IMG/VR virus record: IMGVR_UViG_3300032308_002578
Coordinates: 1-64,000 of that record
Strand: one strand, 5' to 3'
Source: a virus
DNA length: 64,000 nucleotides
Shown here: positions 7,773 through 15,626 of the stretch, one piece after another
How positions within the stretch are numbered: the stretch's first letter is position 1
Layout of the letters: each line of letters starts with the position of its first letter
Program-made: the position numbers and the translations under genes
Notes under the pieces: generated by a model
The model's database searches: none
What the model saw: only the letters and a program-made list of their open reading frames with translations
Told to the model about the DNA's origin: nothing

Positions 7773-9200
7773 ATGGCCGTAACCTTACGGCAATTGCAGC
7801 GGTGGCTGCACGCGTCACGGCAGAACAGCCGCGACGCGTTCGGCTACGAAGACGCCACCGAAGTTGGCCAGTTCGCCGGCTGGCTGCGGGGTGACAAAGT
7901 CGCGTCAGCGATGGTGCGTAACGGCACCATCGTTACAACGTGCACGTGTTCGCGGTGTATCGACAGCGCACCGCTTGTCGACGCGCGGGTTGGTAACCTC
8001 GTCGATTCATTGGCGAAAAAACACGGCGCAAACACCACGCTGGAGGCCCTCATGCGTCAGTCTCCGCCTGAAGGGTTTGAAAACCCGGACGGCGAGAGCA
8101 ATGATGATGAGGACGAGGGCGAGGACGAAAGCGACGGTCAGTCCGGACAGGGCGATGGCGAAGACGCTGATAACGAGTCCGACAACGAAAATGAGTCAAA
8201 TGATGGGTCGGAGTCTGAGAGCCAGAGCCAGCCGCAGCCGGGCCAAGCGAAAGGGCAGGAATCCCCGCAGCAGGCCAAAAAGCGGCAAGAGCAGGCAGCG
8301 CTGCAGGAAACCAAACAGAAGTTGCAGGACCTTCAACAGCAGATGAAGGACCGGCCGCATTCTTCTGTCGTACGGCAGCAAATCAAACGGACCAAGCGGG
8401 CGCTCAAAGAAGCGCGCCGCGCGGCGTCGTTTGGACGGGGTGACGGCCCGTCGCTCGAAGCCCGTAAGCAGATTGCCGGTGCCCACGGCAGGCTGCAAAA
8501 AGTTTCGCCCGCACTCCGGGCGCAAATGGCGGCCCTGATTAACCTGCTGGTTGGTCAGGGCAAAGCGGCCGGCGGCCAGATGGGGCCAATCCCCGTTCTG
8601 AGCCCGAGGAAGTTGGTTACGCGGATGCTTGTCCAGCGTCCGCTCGCCAACGCCCTCAAAGAAGACGTCGTGACTGGCCGCCCAGTCACGTTATTCTTGC
8701 CGGACGTTTCGCCGTCCTGTGAACGCCAAGCACAGGCGGCCTGCGACGTAGCCAACGCCGCAGGGTATTCCGGTGTGGCCGGTTCTGACGTACTGGTCTT
8801 CCCGCACAGCAACGGCTTCATCGACGAGACCGATGACGCCTACGTGCCGTGGTTTAACGGGAAAGTCCACACGACAGATCGGGCCGCCATAACCCGCCTC
8901 TTTAATGAGGTGGTAACCGGAAAGGGCAAGTGGCGTGTAAGGGCCGTCGTGATTATCGGCGATCACGACGGCGTGGACCTCTACCGACAACTCGCGGCAC
9001 TCCCGCGAATTGCTCGGATGATCTGGCTCCACAACGAGCAGAGGGATTACTCCAAACGCACGTTGTCAATGGCCGAAGGCGCCGACCGCAGGCTTGACGG
9101 CTGGCTCCCGGAAAGTTTGCAGAAGGTCTCGATGGTGTATGGGTGCGTAACCCAACCCCATATGGTGCAGGGTCTGAAAATGGCTCTGCAGGATCAATAG
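7773..9200 (+). CDS. VWA-domain protein, partner of the MoxR-type ATPase
   Basis: 475 residues. ATG 7773 was chosen because AAGGAG lies 6 nt upstream; the possible upstream GTG at 7725 falls inside the hairpin. Order of parts: a short N-terminal domain with a CTCSRC segment (about 50-60), a long acidic Ser/Asp/Glu region (about 105-165), a Gln/Lys-rich coiled coil (about 165-225), and a C-terminal alpha/beta domain. DVSPS at 311-315 in that domain fits the DxSxS metal-binding motif of VWA domains. The acidic linker followed by a VWA domain is the CobT-like design. Together with the preceding ATPase it should form a chaperone- or chelatase-type complex; the substrate cannot be read. Confidence 0.7.
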   Translation: MAVTLRQLQRWLHASRQNSRDAFGYEDATEVGQFAGWLRGDKVASAMVRNGTIVTTCTCSRCIDSAPLVDARVGNLVDSLAKKHGANTTLEALMRQSPPEGFENPDGESNDDEDEGEDESDGQSGQGDGEDADNESDNENESNDGSESESQSQPQPGQAKGQESPQQAKKRQEQAALQETKQKLQDLQQQMKDRPHSSVVRQQIKRTKRALKEARRAASFGRGDGPSLEARKQIAGAHGRLQKVSPALRAQMAALINLLVGQGKAAGGQMGPIPVLSPRKLVTRMLVQRPLANALKEDVVTGRPVTLFLPDVSPSCERQAQAACDVANAAGYSGVAGSDVLVFPHSNGFIDETDDAYVPWFNGKVHTTDRAAITRLFNEVVTGKGKWRVRAVVIIGDHDGVDLYRQLAALPRIARMIWLHNEQRDYSKRTLSMAEGADRRLDGWLPESLQKVSMVYGCVTQPHMVQGLKMALQDQ

Positions 9201-9526
9201 CCCGAATGTGCAAACGGCACGCAGAAAGGTGGTTTACGATGCCATTTCCTTAACTAGGGTCTTTATACCCTACGCGACCGTGGCTCCGACGGCCGCGTAG
9301 GGAGTTGGCAAACGGGCGGTGTTGATTCGGAGTAAAAGCCTTGTCACGTAAGGCTGGTGGACAAAAGTTTTACCCTTGTTGGGTGAGACAGCGTGACGGG
9401 AGACTGGCAAATAAGCCCTAGATTTAAACTTGACTGCATTTGGGACGTCGCTTGCGAAACGCCAAATACAGTGGGAGTCGAACCAATTTTGCCCCGTGCT
9501 GCTCGTTACCTGAACAAAAGGATCAG
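9201..9526 (+). other. Structured intergenic region, possible non-coding RNA
   Basis: No convincing gene in about 325 bp. It is dense in inverted repeats: TAGGGT-6 nt-ACCCTA (9255-9272); CCCTACGCG/CGCGTAGGG (9268-9302) with an inner CCGT/ACGG; GCCTT-7 nt-AAGGC (about 9338-9354); CTGCATTTGG/CCAAATACAG (about 9434-9471) with an inner TCGC/GCGA; and ACCTGAAC/GTTCAGGT (9508-9538). The first two share CCCTA and exclude each other. This density suggests a folded leader or a stand-alone RNA. It matches no RNA class I know. Confidence 0.45.
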
Positions 9527-9538
9527 ATGAGTTCAGGT
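9508..9538 (+). promoter_or_regulatory. Hairpin holding an SD and start codon in its loop
   Basis: A perfect 8-bp stem (ACCTGAAC / GTTCAGGT) encloses a 15-nt loop with AAAGGA and ATG 9527. The arrangement could present or restrict the initiation site of the small gene that follows. Confidence 0.5.
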
Positions 9539-9721
9539 TTAACACCAGCATGGACCGTGCCGCGCGCACATATAGTCAAGTGGCAGGAACTGATCTCCGA
9601 ACCACGTGCTTTCTCGTTGTGCCCCCGCAAGGGTGTTACCGTCACGACCGGTGAACAACGAGCCCAGAGTATGCGAGCAATCGCTATTACTGGGGCAGAG
9701 GGGGGCGACGGCGCGTCATAG
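9527..9721 (+). CDS. Possible small gene, 64 residues
   Basis: ATG 9527 follows AAAGGA by 6 nt. The product starts MSSGLTPAW and ends in a Gly/Asp/Ala run, with no recognised domain. Its stop codon lies in the loop of the strong terminator at 9698-9748, an arrangement seen in short translated leaders and small phage genes. Codon choice is not strongly phage-like, so it may be only part of a structured RNA. Confidence 0.35.
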   Translation: MSSGLTPAWTVPRAHIVKWQELISEPRAFSLCPRKGVTVTTGEQRAQSMRAIAITGAEGGDGAS

Positions 9722-9748
9722 TACGCCGCCGTCCCCCTCTTTTTTTTA
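9698..9748 (+). terminator. Strong rho-independent terminator before the tail module
   Basis: A long GC-rich stem (GAGGGGGGCGACGGCG pairing with CGCCGCCGTCCCCCTC, with a few mismatches or G-U pairs) is followed by eight T. It ends the MoxR-VWA/structured-RNA unit. Confidence 0.9.
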
Positions 9749-9787
9749 GCTATCAGCGATCGGGTAGAATAATAATAACGCGGGTTT

Positions 9788-9817
9788 TTGACGTTGCGTT
9801 CGGTTTCGCAGTATAAA
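9788..9817 (+). promoter_or_regulatory. Sigma70-like promoter of the tail module
   Basis: TTGACG (9788-9793), an 18-bp spacer, and TATAAA (9812-9817), 26 bp before ATG 9844 and just after the strong terminator. This is the best consensus-type promoter in the window. Confidence 0.65.
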
Positions 9818-9843
9818 ATTACGTCAAGCCACACGGAACTTCT

Positions 9844-11202
9844 ATGCCGCAAGACCGCATTTATCCGTTCCGCCGGGTTTCCGTCGACCACATGGTTCGC
9901 GGAGTAACGCGCGTCTGGTGGCAACTGGAGTCGCAATTTCGCGAGTCCGGGCCGTACGTCTTTCAACTGCAGTATGGCTACACGCCTAGCAATAAGTCTA
10001 CGGATTGGAAAAACGTCGGCGACCCGGTCACCAACGGGTATTTTGCGCTCGACCCCGGCTGGCGCGAGGGCGGCACAGAACTGCTTACCCATTACCGGGT
10101 GACGTTGACGACGCCCCAAGAGATTTACGTTTCTCAGCCAGCTAACTGCTTTGGCGAATTAACGGAGCGCGATTGGCTACTGGCCCGAGAGATTGTTCGA
10201 AAAGAGCAACTTCGGCACCGGCTCGTGTCTGTTCCCGGTTTCTTATTAAAGCAGTACCGGTATGGCAAACCGTGCAAACGCTGTCGCGATGAATTGACGC
10301 AAGAAATCACAGATAACAATTGCATTTTATGTAACGGCACAGGGTTCGAGGTCGGCTATCACCCGGCTATGCCTCTGCAGTGTTGGGACCTGTCGCCGGA
10401 AATGATAGAAGAACACGTCGACGCTGAGCTAAAAGGTTCGACACGAGAAAACGCGTATATTAAAGCCCGCGTAATCGGTTTCCCGGCGCTGAATAAAAAA
10501 GACATCTGGGTTAATGGTTCAACAGATGAGCGTTGGACAGTCGAGGTGGTGCAGGTCGTGGCAGCGGTGCGCAACGTGCCGCTGGTTTGCGAAGTGCGCC
10601 TCGGATTAGTGCCGTTTAACAACAGCATTTACGCCCTTGAAATTGGCGGAGAACCGCCGAACCGAGATCCGCGACCGCAGGTGGGGTTTGAGGGTTGCGG
10701 CGATATCGTTATCGATTCAAACTACACCGGTGATGACGCGCTGGCGTATGTTGACGCAACGGGCGACCCCATTGAAGGCGCGAGCGTATACGTTTTTAAA
10801 TTAACGGATATTGATGCAGCCAGCCCGGCGTTGCCAGACCGCGCAATAGCTGTCGCACAGACGATAACTGTGGCAAACGGTCGCTGGGCAGTACCCTTAA
10901 ACCTGTTTGCCGGTGATTACGGCGTGCTGTACGAGAAGTTGGGCGAATACGGCCCCGACTTGCAGATTATTACCGTACAGCCGGCTGCCGCGGCCCCGGG
11001 CTATATCTGGCGGATGCAGGCCCCTCTGCGCGCAGAAGCCGGTGACGGCTTTGACGGAATCGGCACGGAAACCGGCGCGCCGCTGTCAGTCGACGACAGG
11101 CAGCGCCCGGCAGCCCCCTTAAGAAGCACCGCGCGGCCGCCAGCACGCCGGGCATCGAACCGCAACACGCAAAACAACGACAACGATTTTTGGGCGGTGT
11201 AA
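9844..11202 (+). CDS. Tail/neck structural protein with a zinc-ribbon insert
   Basis: 452 residues. Residues 1-140 look beta-rich (Trp- and Tyr-rich strands with a GYTPSNKSTDW-type loop). Cys144/Cys147 and Cys160/Cys163 form a CxxC-x12-CxxC zinc ribbon. A second mixed domain spans about 165-280, a carboxypeptidase-like or Ig-like beta domain about 290-385 (GDDALAYVDATGDPIEGASV pattern), and the last 70 residues are Pro/Arg-rich and disordered. It opens the tail operon behind a sigma70-like promoter, upstream of terminator-like and sheath genes. A neck or head-tail joining role fits the position; the family is not recognised. Confidence 0.6.
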   Translation: MPQDRIYPFRRVSVDHMVRGVTRVWWQLESQFRESGPYVFQLQYGYTPSNKSTDWKNVGDPVTNGYFALDPGWREGGTELLTHYRVTLTTPQEIYVSQPANCFGELTERDWLLAREIVRKEQLRHRLVSVPGFLLKQYRYGKPCKRCRDELTQEITDNNCILCNGTGFEVGYHPAMPLQCWDLSPEMIEEHVDAELKGSTRENAYIKARVIGFPALNKKDIWVNGSTDERWTVEVVQVVAAVRNVPLVCEVRLGLVPFNNSIYALEIGGEPPNRDPRPQVGFEGCGDIVIDSNYTGDDALAYVDATGDPIEGASVYVFKLTDIDAASPALPDRAIAVAQTITVANGRWAVPLNLFAGDYGVLYEKLGEYGPDLQIITVQPAAAAPGYIWRMQAPLRAEAGDGFDGIGTETGAPLSVDDRQRPAAPLRSTARPPARRASNRNTQNNDNDFWAV

Positions 11203-11203
11203 C

Positions 11204-11356
11204 GTGACAAAACTCGATAAAGAAATGCAGCCAGCGGTTAAAATTAAAGACAAGCGCCAGCAACTGTTTCCAGTAATAGTTGTAAGTTCAGTTATCGACA
11301 AAAAGGACCCGCTCCGTGAGCACCTGCGACGACTCCCAAAATCCGCCGGAAATTGA
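11204..11356 (+). CDS. Possible small coupled gene, 50 residues
   Basis: GTG 11204 lies one base after the stop codon of the preceding gene, which allows reinitiation. The product is basic (MTKLDKEMQ start, many Lys/Arg) with a short hydrophobic stretch (LFPVIVVSSVI). It overlaps the next gene by 41 bp. It fills an otherwise empty 113-bp gap, which supports it, but there is no SD of its own. Confidence 0.4.
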   Translation: MTKLDKEMQPAVKIKDKRQQLFPVIVVSSVIDKKDPLREHLRRLPKSAGN

Positions 11357-12029
11357 AGCCCAGTTTCCGCCCGAGAGCGCTCCTGAAGTCCGGGTCGACC
11401 GGGTCAGTGCGCTATGTTCATACGGTATGCGCCCGCACGTCATGACGGGCCTGCTGCGGCAACTATTAGTAGGCCATTTCTCTGACCCCGAAAACATTGA
11501 CGACGCCCGAGTGCGGCGGATGGTCGAAGAGTTGGGCGGCTGGAAACCTGCCGACAACGGTTTAAACCAGACAGGTGTTTTGGTAGAAAGTATCACCCGC
11601 TGGAACCCGACTAATAACGACAAAAGACCCGGAATTTTGATTAAAAGAAATTCGTGGTCGTGGTTAAGAAAAGGTATTGGTGACAAATCAGGCGCAGATA
11701 CTTATACTGGATCTACTTCGTACACCGGGTTTTGGGAAGGCAGCCACACACTGTACTGCCTTGCCCAGAACGGCGGCGAAACCGAATTTTTGGCCACGGA
11801 AGTGGTCAAGTTTTTAGTCACATTTTCTCCGCTCATTGTTGACCAAATGGGCCTAATGCGCTTTTTTGTCAGCGAGGTTGGCGGAGTAGGAGAAGTTCAA
11901 GAGGTCGTGCAGGGTTATGCCGTACCTGTGACCGTGTCGTATGTTGCCGAGGAAGCTTGGTCGCTCCAGCCGTACGTGCCGCGTTTAAAGCGGATTGTCT
12001 TTAAGGCATCGGATTTACTGTCATATTAA
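11316..12029 (+). CDS. Probable tail terminator/completion protein
   Basis: 237 residues with a GTG start at 11316 behind AAAAGGA. The N-terminal 100 residues are helical, and the rest is a beta-rich domain with a FWEGSHTLYC segment and an alternating hydrophobic pattern. In contractile-tailed phages a protein of this size that caps tube and sheath is usually encoded just before the sheath gene, as here. I base the call on that position and on the mixed alpha/beta character. A head-tail adaptor is the alternative. Confidence 0.45.
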   Translation: MSTCDDSQNPPEIEAQFPPESAPEVRVDRVSALCSYGMRPHVMTGLLRQLLVGHFSDPENIDDARVRRMVEELGGWKPADNGLNQTGVLVESITRWNPTNNDKRPGILIKRNSWSWLRKGIGDKSGADTYTGSTSYTGFWEGSHTLYCLAQNGGETEFLATEVVKFLVTFSPLIVDQMGLMRFFVSEVGGVGEVQEVVQGYAVPVTVSYVAEEAWSLQPYVPRLKRIVFKASDLLSY

Positions 12030-12050
12030 AATTTGCGGTGAGATGTTTTT

Positions 12051-12076
12051 TTGTTGATTCGGTGGTTATGTATACT
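12051..12076 (+). promoter_or_regulatory. Possible promoter of the sheath gene
   Basis: TTGTTG (12051-12056) and TATACT (12071-12076) are 14 bp apart, short for sigma70. The -10 context TATGTATACTACC resembles the element at 5061. It lies in the 115-bp gap before the sheath gene, so the two virion genes needed in high copy may share a promoter type. Confidence 0.35.
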
Positions 12077-12128
12077 ACCGGCAAGCACGGAACCGCACAC
12101 ACAGGCTTACAAATCATCTAATCCAAGG

Positions 12129-12136
12129 CACGGAGG
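12129..12136 (+). promoter_or_regulatory. Extended ribosome-binding site CACGGAGG
   Basis: Octamer 8 nt before ATG 12145 of the tail sheath gene. Confidence 0.7.
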
Positions 12137-12144
12137 CCGGACGC

Positions 12145-14982
12145 ATGTCTAGTTACGTAAAACCACAAGTTCTCGTTTTCCAAGAGTTTACGATTGTTCC
12201 GACGGAGATTACGGAACCGCTGCGCGCCCACATCGCCGGTCCGCACGCCGTTCTCCATCGTTACAGCAACGTCACGGAGAAGAGCGACTGCCTGCTGGGT
12301 GATTACGACCGCCTGTCGGACACTTGCTATGCGTGGCCCCAGCGGACCGCCGGCTCGCTCGTCGACCTTGAGTACACCAAACTTTATATCGACAACGCGC
12401 TGCTCCTTTATTACGAGCACAACCTGACCGACATCGACACGGTTATTTCCCCGGTTGCAGGGCGTCAGAACTGGATTCAGTCGGACAACCTGTCGTTCAA
12501 GTCCAACACATCGGCTTACCCGCGCAGCGGCGCCTTCCACGACCGCGACGTCAAGGTGGGCGACCGTGTGTATCTCCGTTCGGTGAGCGAGGACAACGAG
12601 TGCGTCGAAACCGAACTGTGGACCGAAGTCGCTGGTTTTGCCAGTTCTATGGTTGACTCGCTGATTCAGCCGGCCACGGCTGATGTTGCCAACACCGGCA
12701 ATACCAATGCCGGCGCAAGCGTGACCAAGATTGCCGGCGCTGCTAACTGCATCGTGGCGGCTGTCGGCGGCACGTACAACGGTCTGGCTTCGGGCTATGT
12801 AAACGAAGAGTACACCATCGAAGTCGTGAAGAGTTCTGTCTCGGGTTGCAACGCTGCTCGCCTCCGCGTGCGTAGCGCCAGCGGCACCGACGATGTCGCT
12901 GAAGTCACCCCGGCCGCCATGGAAAGTGCGACAGCTATCGGCACGCGCGGCGTGACGGTGACGTTCGACGTCGTCCCGAACGAGAACTGCGAAGACGCTG
13001 CAACTGCGGCGGGTGTTGCGGCCGATCAGTTTGTGGTCGGCCAGAAGTGGCGTGTTGTTGTTGCGCAGCAGTTCATTGCTGTTACGGCGACCTCGTCTGC
13101 TGCTGGCGAGTACAGCACGGATGATGATGATAACATCGTTGGCGAGTATGCCGGCGAGAAGAATGACGTGTACGTCATCGAGTGCACAAAGGGCGGCCTC
13201 TGGGCGGCCCTGCCGGAAGTTACGGTTCGTACGGTTAAGGGTCTCGATTTCTCGGGTCCGACCGCGGTGACGAACACTGGCGTCAACGTGCCGGTTGGCA
13301 CAAACGGCGTGCAGGTGCAGTTCACAACCGGCGCCGGTCTGCGTAAAGGCGACAAGTGGTACATCACCGTGGTATCCAGCAAGGCTGGCCCGGTGCGCCA
13401 ACTTATCCTGCGCGACGACCTCCCGACCGACATGCTGTCGGCCGAAACGCTCGACCTGAAACTGTTCATCAAGGACGACATTCAGGTGTCGAAGAACCGG
13501 ACTGGTTTTGCTCCGCTGACCAACTACTACCTTGAAGCCACGCAGGTCTGCGTGCAGGAAGGCATTGTCGCCTACCACCCCGAGTGGACTGGCGGCGGCG
13601 TTGAACTGCCGCTGGAAGTGCGCGCTGGTCAACTGTACGTCGAGTACCGCGAGTGGCTGTCCGATCTCGCCGACGAGGTGAACTCGATCAGCGACGTGGC
13701 CGACCTTGATCAGATTGCGGGTCAACTCGATCCGGACAACCCGCTGAAGTGGGGCGTTTACAAGGCGCTGTCGAATTCGAACGGCACTGTGGTGAAGTAC
13801 ACCGCCGTGCTCGACCCGAAGAACCTCGACAGTTGGGTGCAGGTGCTTGAGCGACTCAAGGGTCGCGACGACCTGTACAACCTTGTTCCGATGACCTTCG
13901 ACATTCGCGTTCACAACCTGTGGGCTGCGCACATCGGCGCGGAGTCGAACGAGTACGCGAATAACTGGAAGGCCGGTTTCGTGGCGCTCAAGTCGGTGCC
14001 GCAAGTGCTGGTGGCTGGTGAGGGTGCGGCGATCGGTGGCGTTGCCGGTAACGTCGTGACCAGCCCCGTGCTGGCGACGGTTGGCGACGACCCGAATGCG
14101 ACCAACACGCAGTACACCAAACTGACGGTTACGTCTGGCAATGGTTACTTCATCACCAATGAAGTTCAGCCGGGCGACATCGTTCGTTACAACTTCGCCG
14201 TGGACGGTTTCGGTGACGAGCAGTACGAAGAGTACGTCGTCGACCGCGTGCTGTCCGAGTCGACCCTCCTGCTGTACTCGGGCACCAACACAGCGGTGAC
14301 CGTAGCCCAGCGGGTTGAGATCTACCACAATCGTAACCGCAACGAAATCGCTGACGGCATCGCCACACAGGCCGGCGCCCTCTCGAACCGTCGCGTTTGC
14401 GCCGTGTGGCCCGATCAGGTCGGCGAGGCTGGCACATTGCAGCCCGGTTATTACCTCGCTGCGGCTCTGGCTGGCCTTGTGAGCGGTGTGGTGCCGCACC
14501 AGCCGCTGACGAACGTCGAAGTGGCTGGTTTTGACGACTACAGCCGGTCCTACAAGTACTTCAATGAAACCCAACTGAACCGCATGGCGGAAGCCGGCGT
14601 GTGGATTGTCACGGAAGACCGTGACGGCACGCCTCACACCCGCCACGCGCTGACGACGGACAACCTCGACCTGAATCGTCGGGAAGAGATGATCCGCCGC
14701 AACGTGGACTCGATCTCGTATCTGTTCCTCCGTCGTCTGCGCCCGTACATCGGGCGGACGAACGCGTCGCAGAGCATGGTCGAGTTGCTGCGGACCAAGG
14801 TGGGTGACGTGATCCGTTTCCTGTCGACCAACGGCTATACACAAGAACTGGGCTCGCAGTTAATCAGCGGCGAGATCCGTGTCCTGCGTATTCACCCGCT
14901 GCTTAAGGACCGCATTGAAATCGTGCTTGACCTTGTTGTGCCGGCGCCGCTGAACAACATCGAACTGCACTTAGTTGTCTGA
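12145..14982 (+). CDS. Contractile tail sheath protein
   Basis: 945 residues. The C-terminal part (about 760-945) has the typical sheath ending: residues around 855-885 with RRLRPYIGRTN, then helices (FLSTNGYTQ) and a final beta-rich tail ending IELHLVV, the region that in known sheaths interlocks subunits and contacts the tube. Residues about 180-415 are an insertion made of two related beta domains, each ending in a (R)GVxVxF ... GxKW pattern. This makes the protein longer than T4 gp18 (659 residues). The tube gene follows directly. It drives DNA injection by contraction. Confidence 0.85.
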   Translation: MSSYVKPQVLVFQEFTIVPTEITEPLRAHIAGPHAVLHRYSNVTEKSDCLLGDYDRLSDTCYAWPQRTAGSLVDLEYTKLYIDNALLLYYEHNLTDIDTVISPVAGRQNWIQSDNLSFKSNTSAYPRSGAFHDRDVKVGDRVYLRSVSEDNECVETELWTEVAGFASSMVDSLIQPATADVANTGNTNAGASVTKIAGAANCIVAAVGGTYNGLASGYVNEEYTIEVVKSSVSGCNAARLRVRSASGTDDVAEVTPAAMESATAIGTRGVTVTFDVVPNENCEDAATAAGVAADQFVVGQKWRVVVAQQFIAVTATSSAAGEYSTDDDDNIVGEYAGEKNDVYVIECTKGGLWAALPEVTVRTVKGLDFSGPTAVTNTGVNVPVGTNGVQVQFTTGAGLRKGDKWYITVVSSKAGPVRQLILRDDLPTDMLSAETLDLKLFIKDDIQVSKNRTGFAPLTNYYLEATQVCVQEGIVAYHPEWTGGGVELPLEVRAGQLYVEYREWLSDLADEVNSISDVADLDQIAGQLDPDNPLKWGVYKALSNSNGTVVKYTAVLDPKNLDSWVQVLERLKGRDDLYNLVPMTFDIRVHNLWAAHIGAESNEYANNWKAGFVALKSVPQVLVAGEGAAIGGVAGNVVTSPVLATVGDDPNATNTQYTKLTVTSGNGYFITNEVQPGDIVRYNFAVDGFGDEQYEEYVVDRVLSESTLLLYSGTNTAVTVAQRVEIYHNRNRNEIADGIATQAGALSNRRVCAVWPDQVGEAGTLQPGYYLAAALAGLVSGVVPHQPLTNVEVAGFDDYSRSYKYFNETQLNRMAEAGVWIVTEDRDGTPHTRHALTTDNLDLNRREEMIRRNVDSISYLFLRRLRPYIGRTNASQSMVELLRTKVGDVIRFLSTNGYTQELGSQLISGEIRVLRIHPLLKDRIEIVLDLVVPAPLNNIELHLVV

Positions 14983-15019
14983 TCAAGTCAATAAAGACAC
15001 AAAATAGGAGATACGCAAT

Positions 15020-15496
15020 ATGGCATCTGTTTTTGCGGGCCCGGCCGGCGGAGTACAGTCCGTTCAAGGCGTCATTAAGGCCGAAGACGTCAAACTCAAA
15101 ATCAACGGCAACGACGCCGTTGGCGCGATTGTGCAACAGGCGCAGTGGTCGATTGAACGCACTGTGAACATGCTGTACGAAATCGGCACCCAAAACGTGT
15201 ACTACGTCGGCGACCGCCGCCGTGGTACCGCGCAATTCAACCGCGTGGTTGGCGGCGCGAAGGACTTTAAGGCGATTGTTGGCGCGTACGGCAACCTCTG
15301 TAACGCCAACACAAATACGCTCGGGCTTATCGCTGGCGCGCAGGGCGCCGGCGGTGGCGCGTGCAACGCGGCTGGCTCGGTGACGTACAACCTGCTCGGC
15401 GTAACGCTGAACAGCCTCGGCGCTTCTGTGACGGCGAATGACATCATCGTTACAGAATCCATGAGTTTCATGTTCGTGGACATGGAATACACCTGA
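15020..15496 (+). CDS. Tail tube protein
   Basis: 158 residues; ATG 15020 follows AGGAG. Compact, beta-rich, Gly/Asn/Val-rich protein with a central Tyr/Arg segment (VYYVGDRRRG) and a C-terminal strand (SMSFMFVDMEY) of the kind seen in tube subunits. Length and position directly after the sheath gene match contractile-tail tube proteins, which stack as hexameric rings inside the sheath. No competing tube candidate exists nearby apart from the tube-like protein at 23894. Confidence 0.8.
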   Translation: MASVFAGPAGGVQSVQGVIKAEDVKLKINGNDAVGAIVQQAQWSIERTVNMLYEIGTQNVYYVGDRRRGTAQFNRVVGGAKDFKAIVGAYGNLCNANTNTLGLIAGAQGAGGGACNAAGSVTYNLLGVTLNSLGASVTANDIIVTESMSFMFVDMEYT

Positions 15497-15527
15497 GCGC
15501 TGATCGTAGTAATTAAATCGGAACCAC

Positions 15528-15560
15528 AAGCGGCGGTTGCACAAAATGCAGCCGCCGCTT
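15528..15560 (+). terminator. Hairpin after the tail tube gene
   Basis: A 14-bp stem (AAGCGGCGGTTGCA / TGCAGCCGCCGCTT, one G-U pair) with loop CAAAA, 30 bp after the tube stop codon. There is no T-tract, so it more likely protects the 3' end of sheath/tube mRNA or weakly attenuates transcription. Confidence 0.5.
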
Positions 15561-15626
15561 AAGGTATTGGGCGGAAACGCCCGGGGCTTCGGCCCGTAAC
15601 CACACCATTGAATTGGTGGACAATTT

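Noticed and set aside
9470-9500. tRNA T-arm-like sequence on the minus strand (GGTTCGACTCCC)
   Set aside because: No matching acceptor, D or anticodon stems can be built around it.
9270-9569. 99-residue minus-strand frame in the structured intergenic region
   Set aside because: No SD, and it runs antisense through the hairpins and the small plus-strand gene.
12118-14844. 908-residue open frame on the minus strand across the sheath gene
   Set aside because: It is fully antisense to the sheath gene, its product is Arg/His/Val-rich without domain structure, and no SD fits. The high GC content and codon bias of the real gene explain it.
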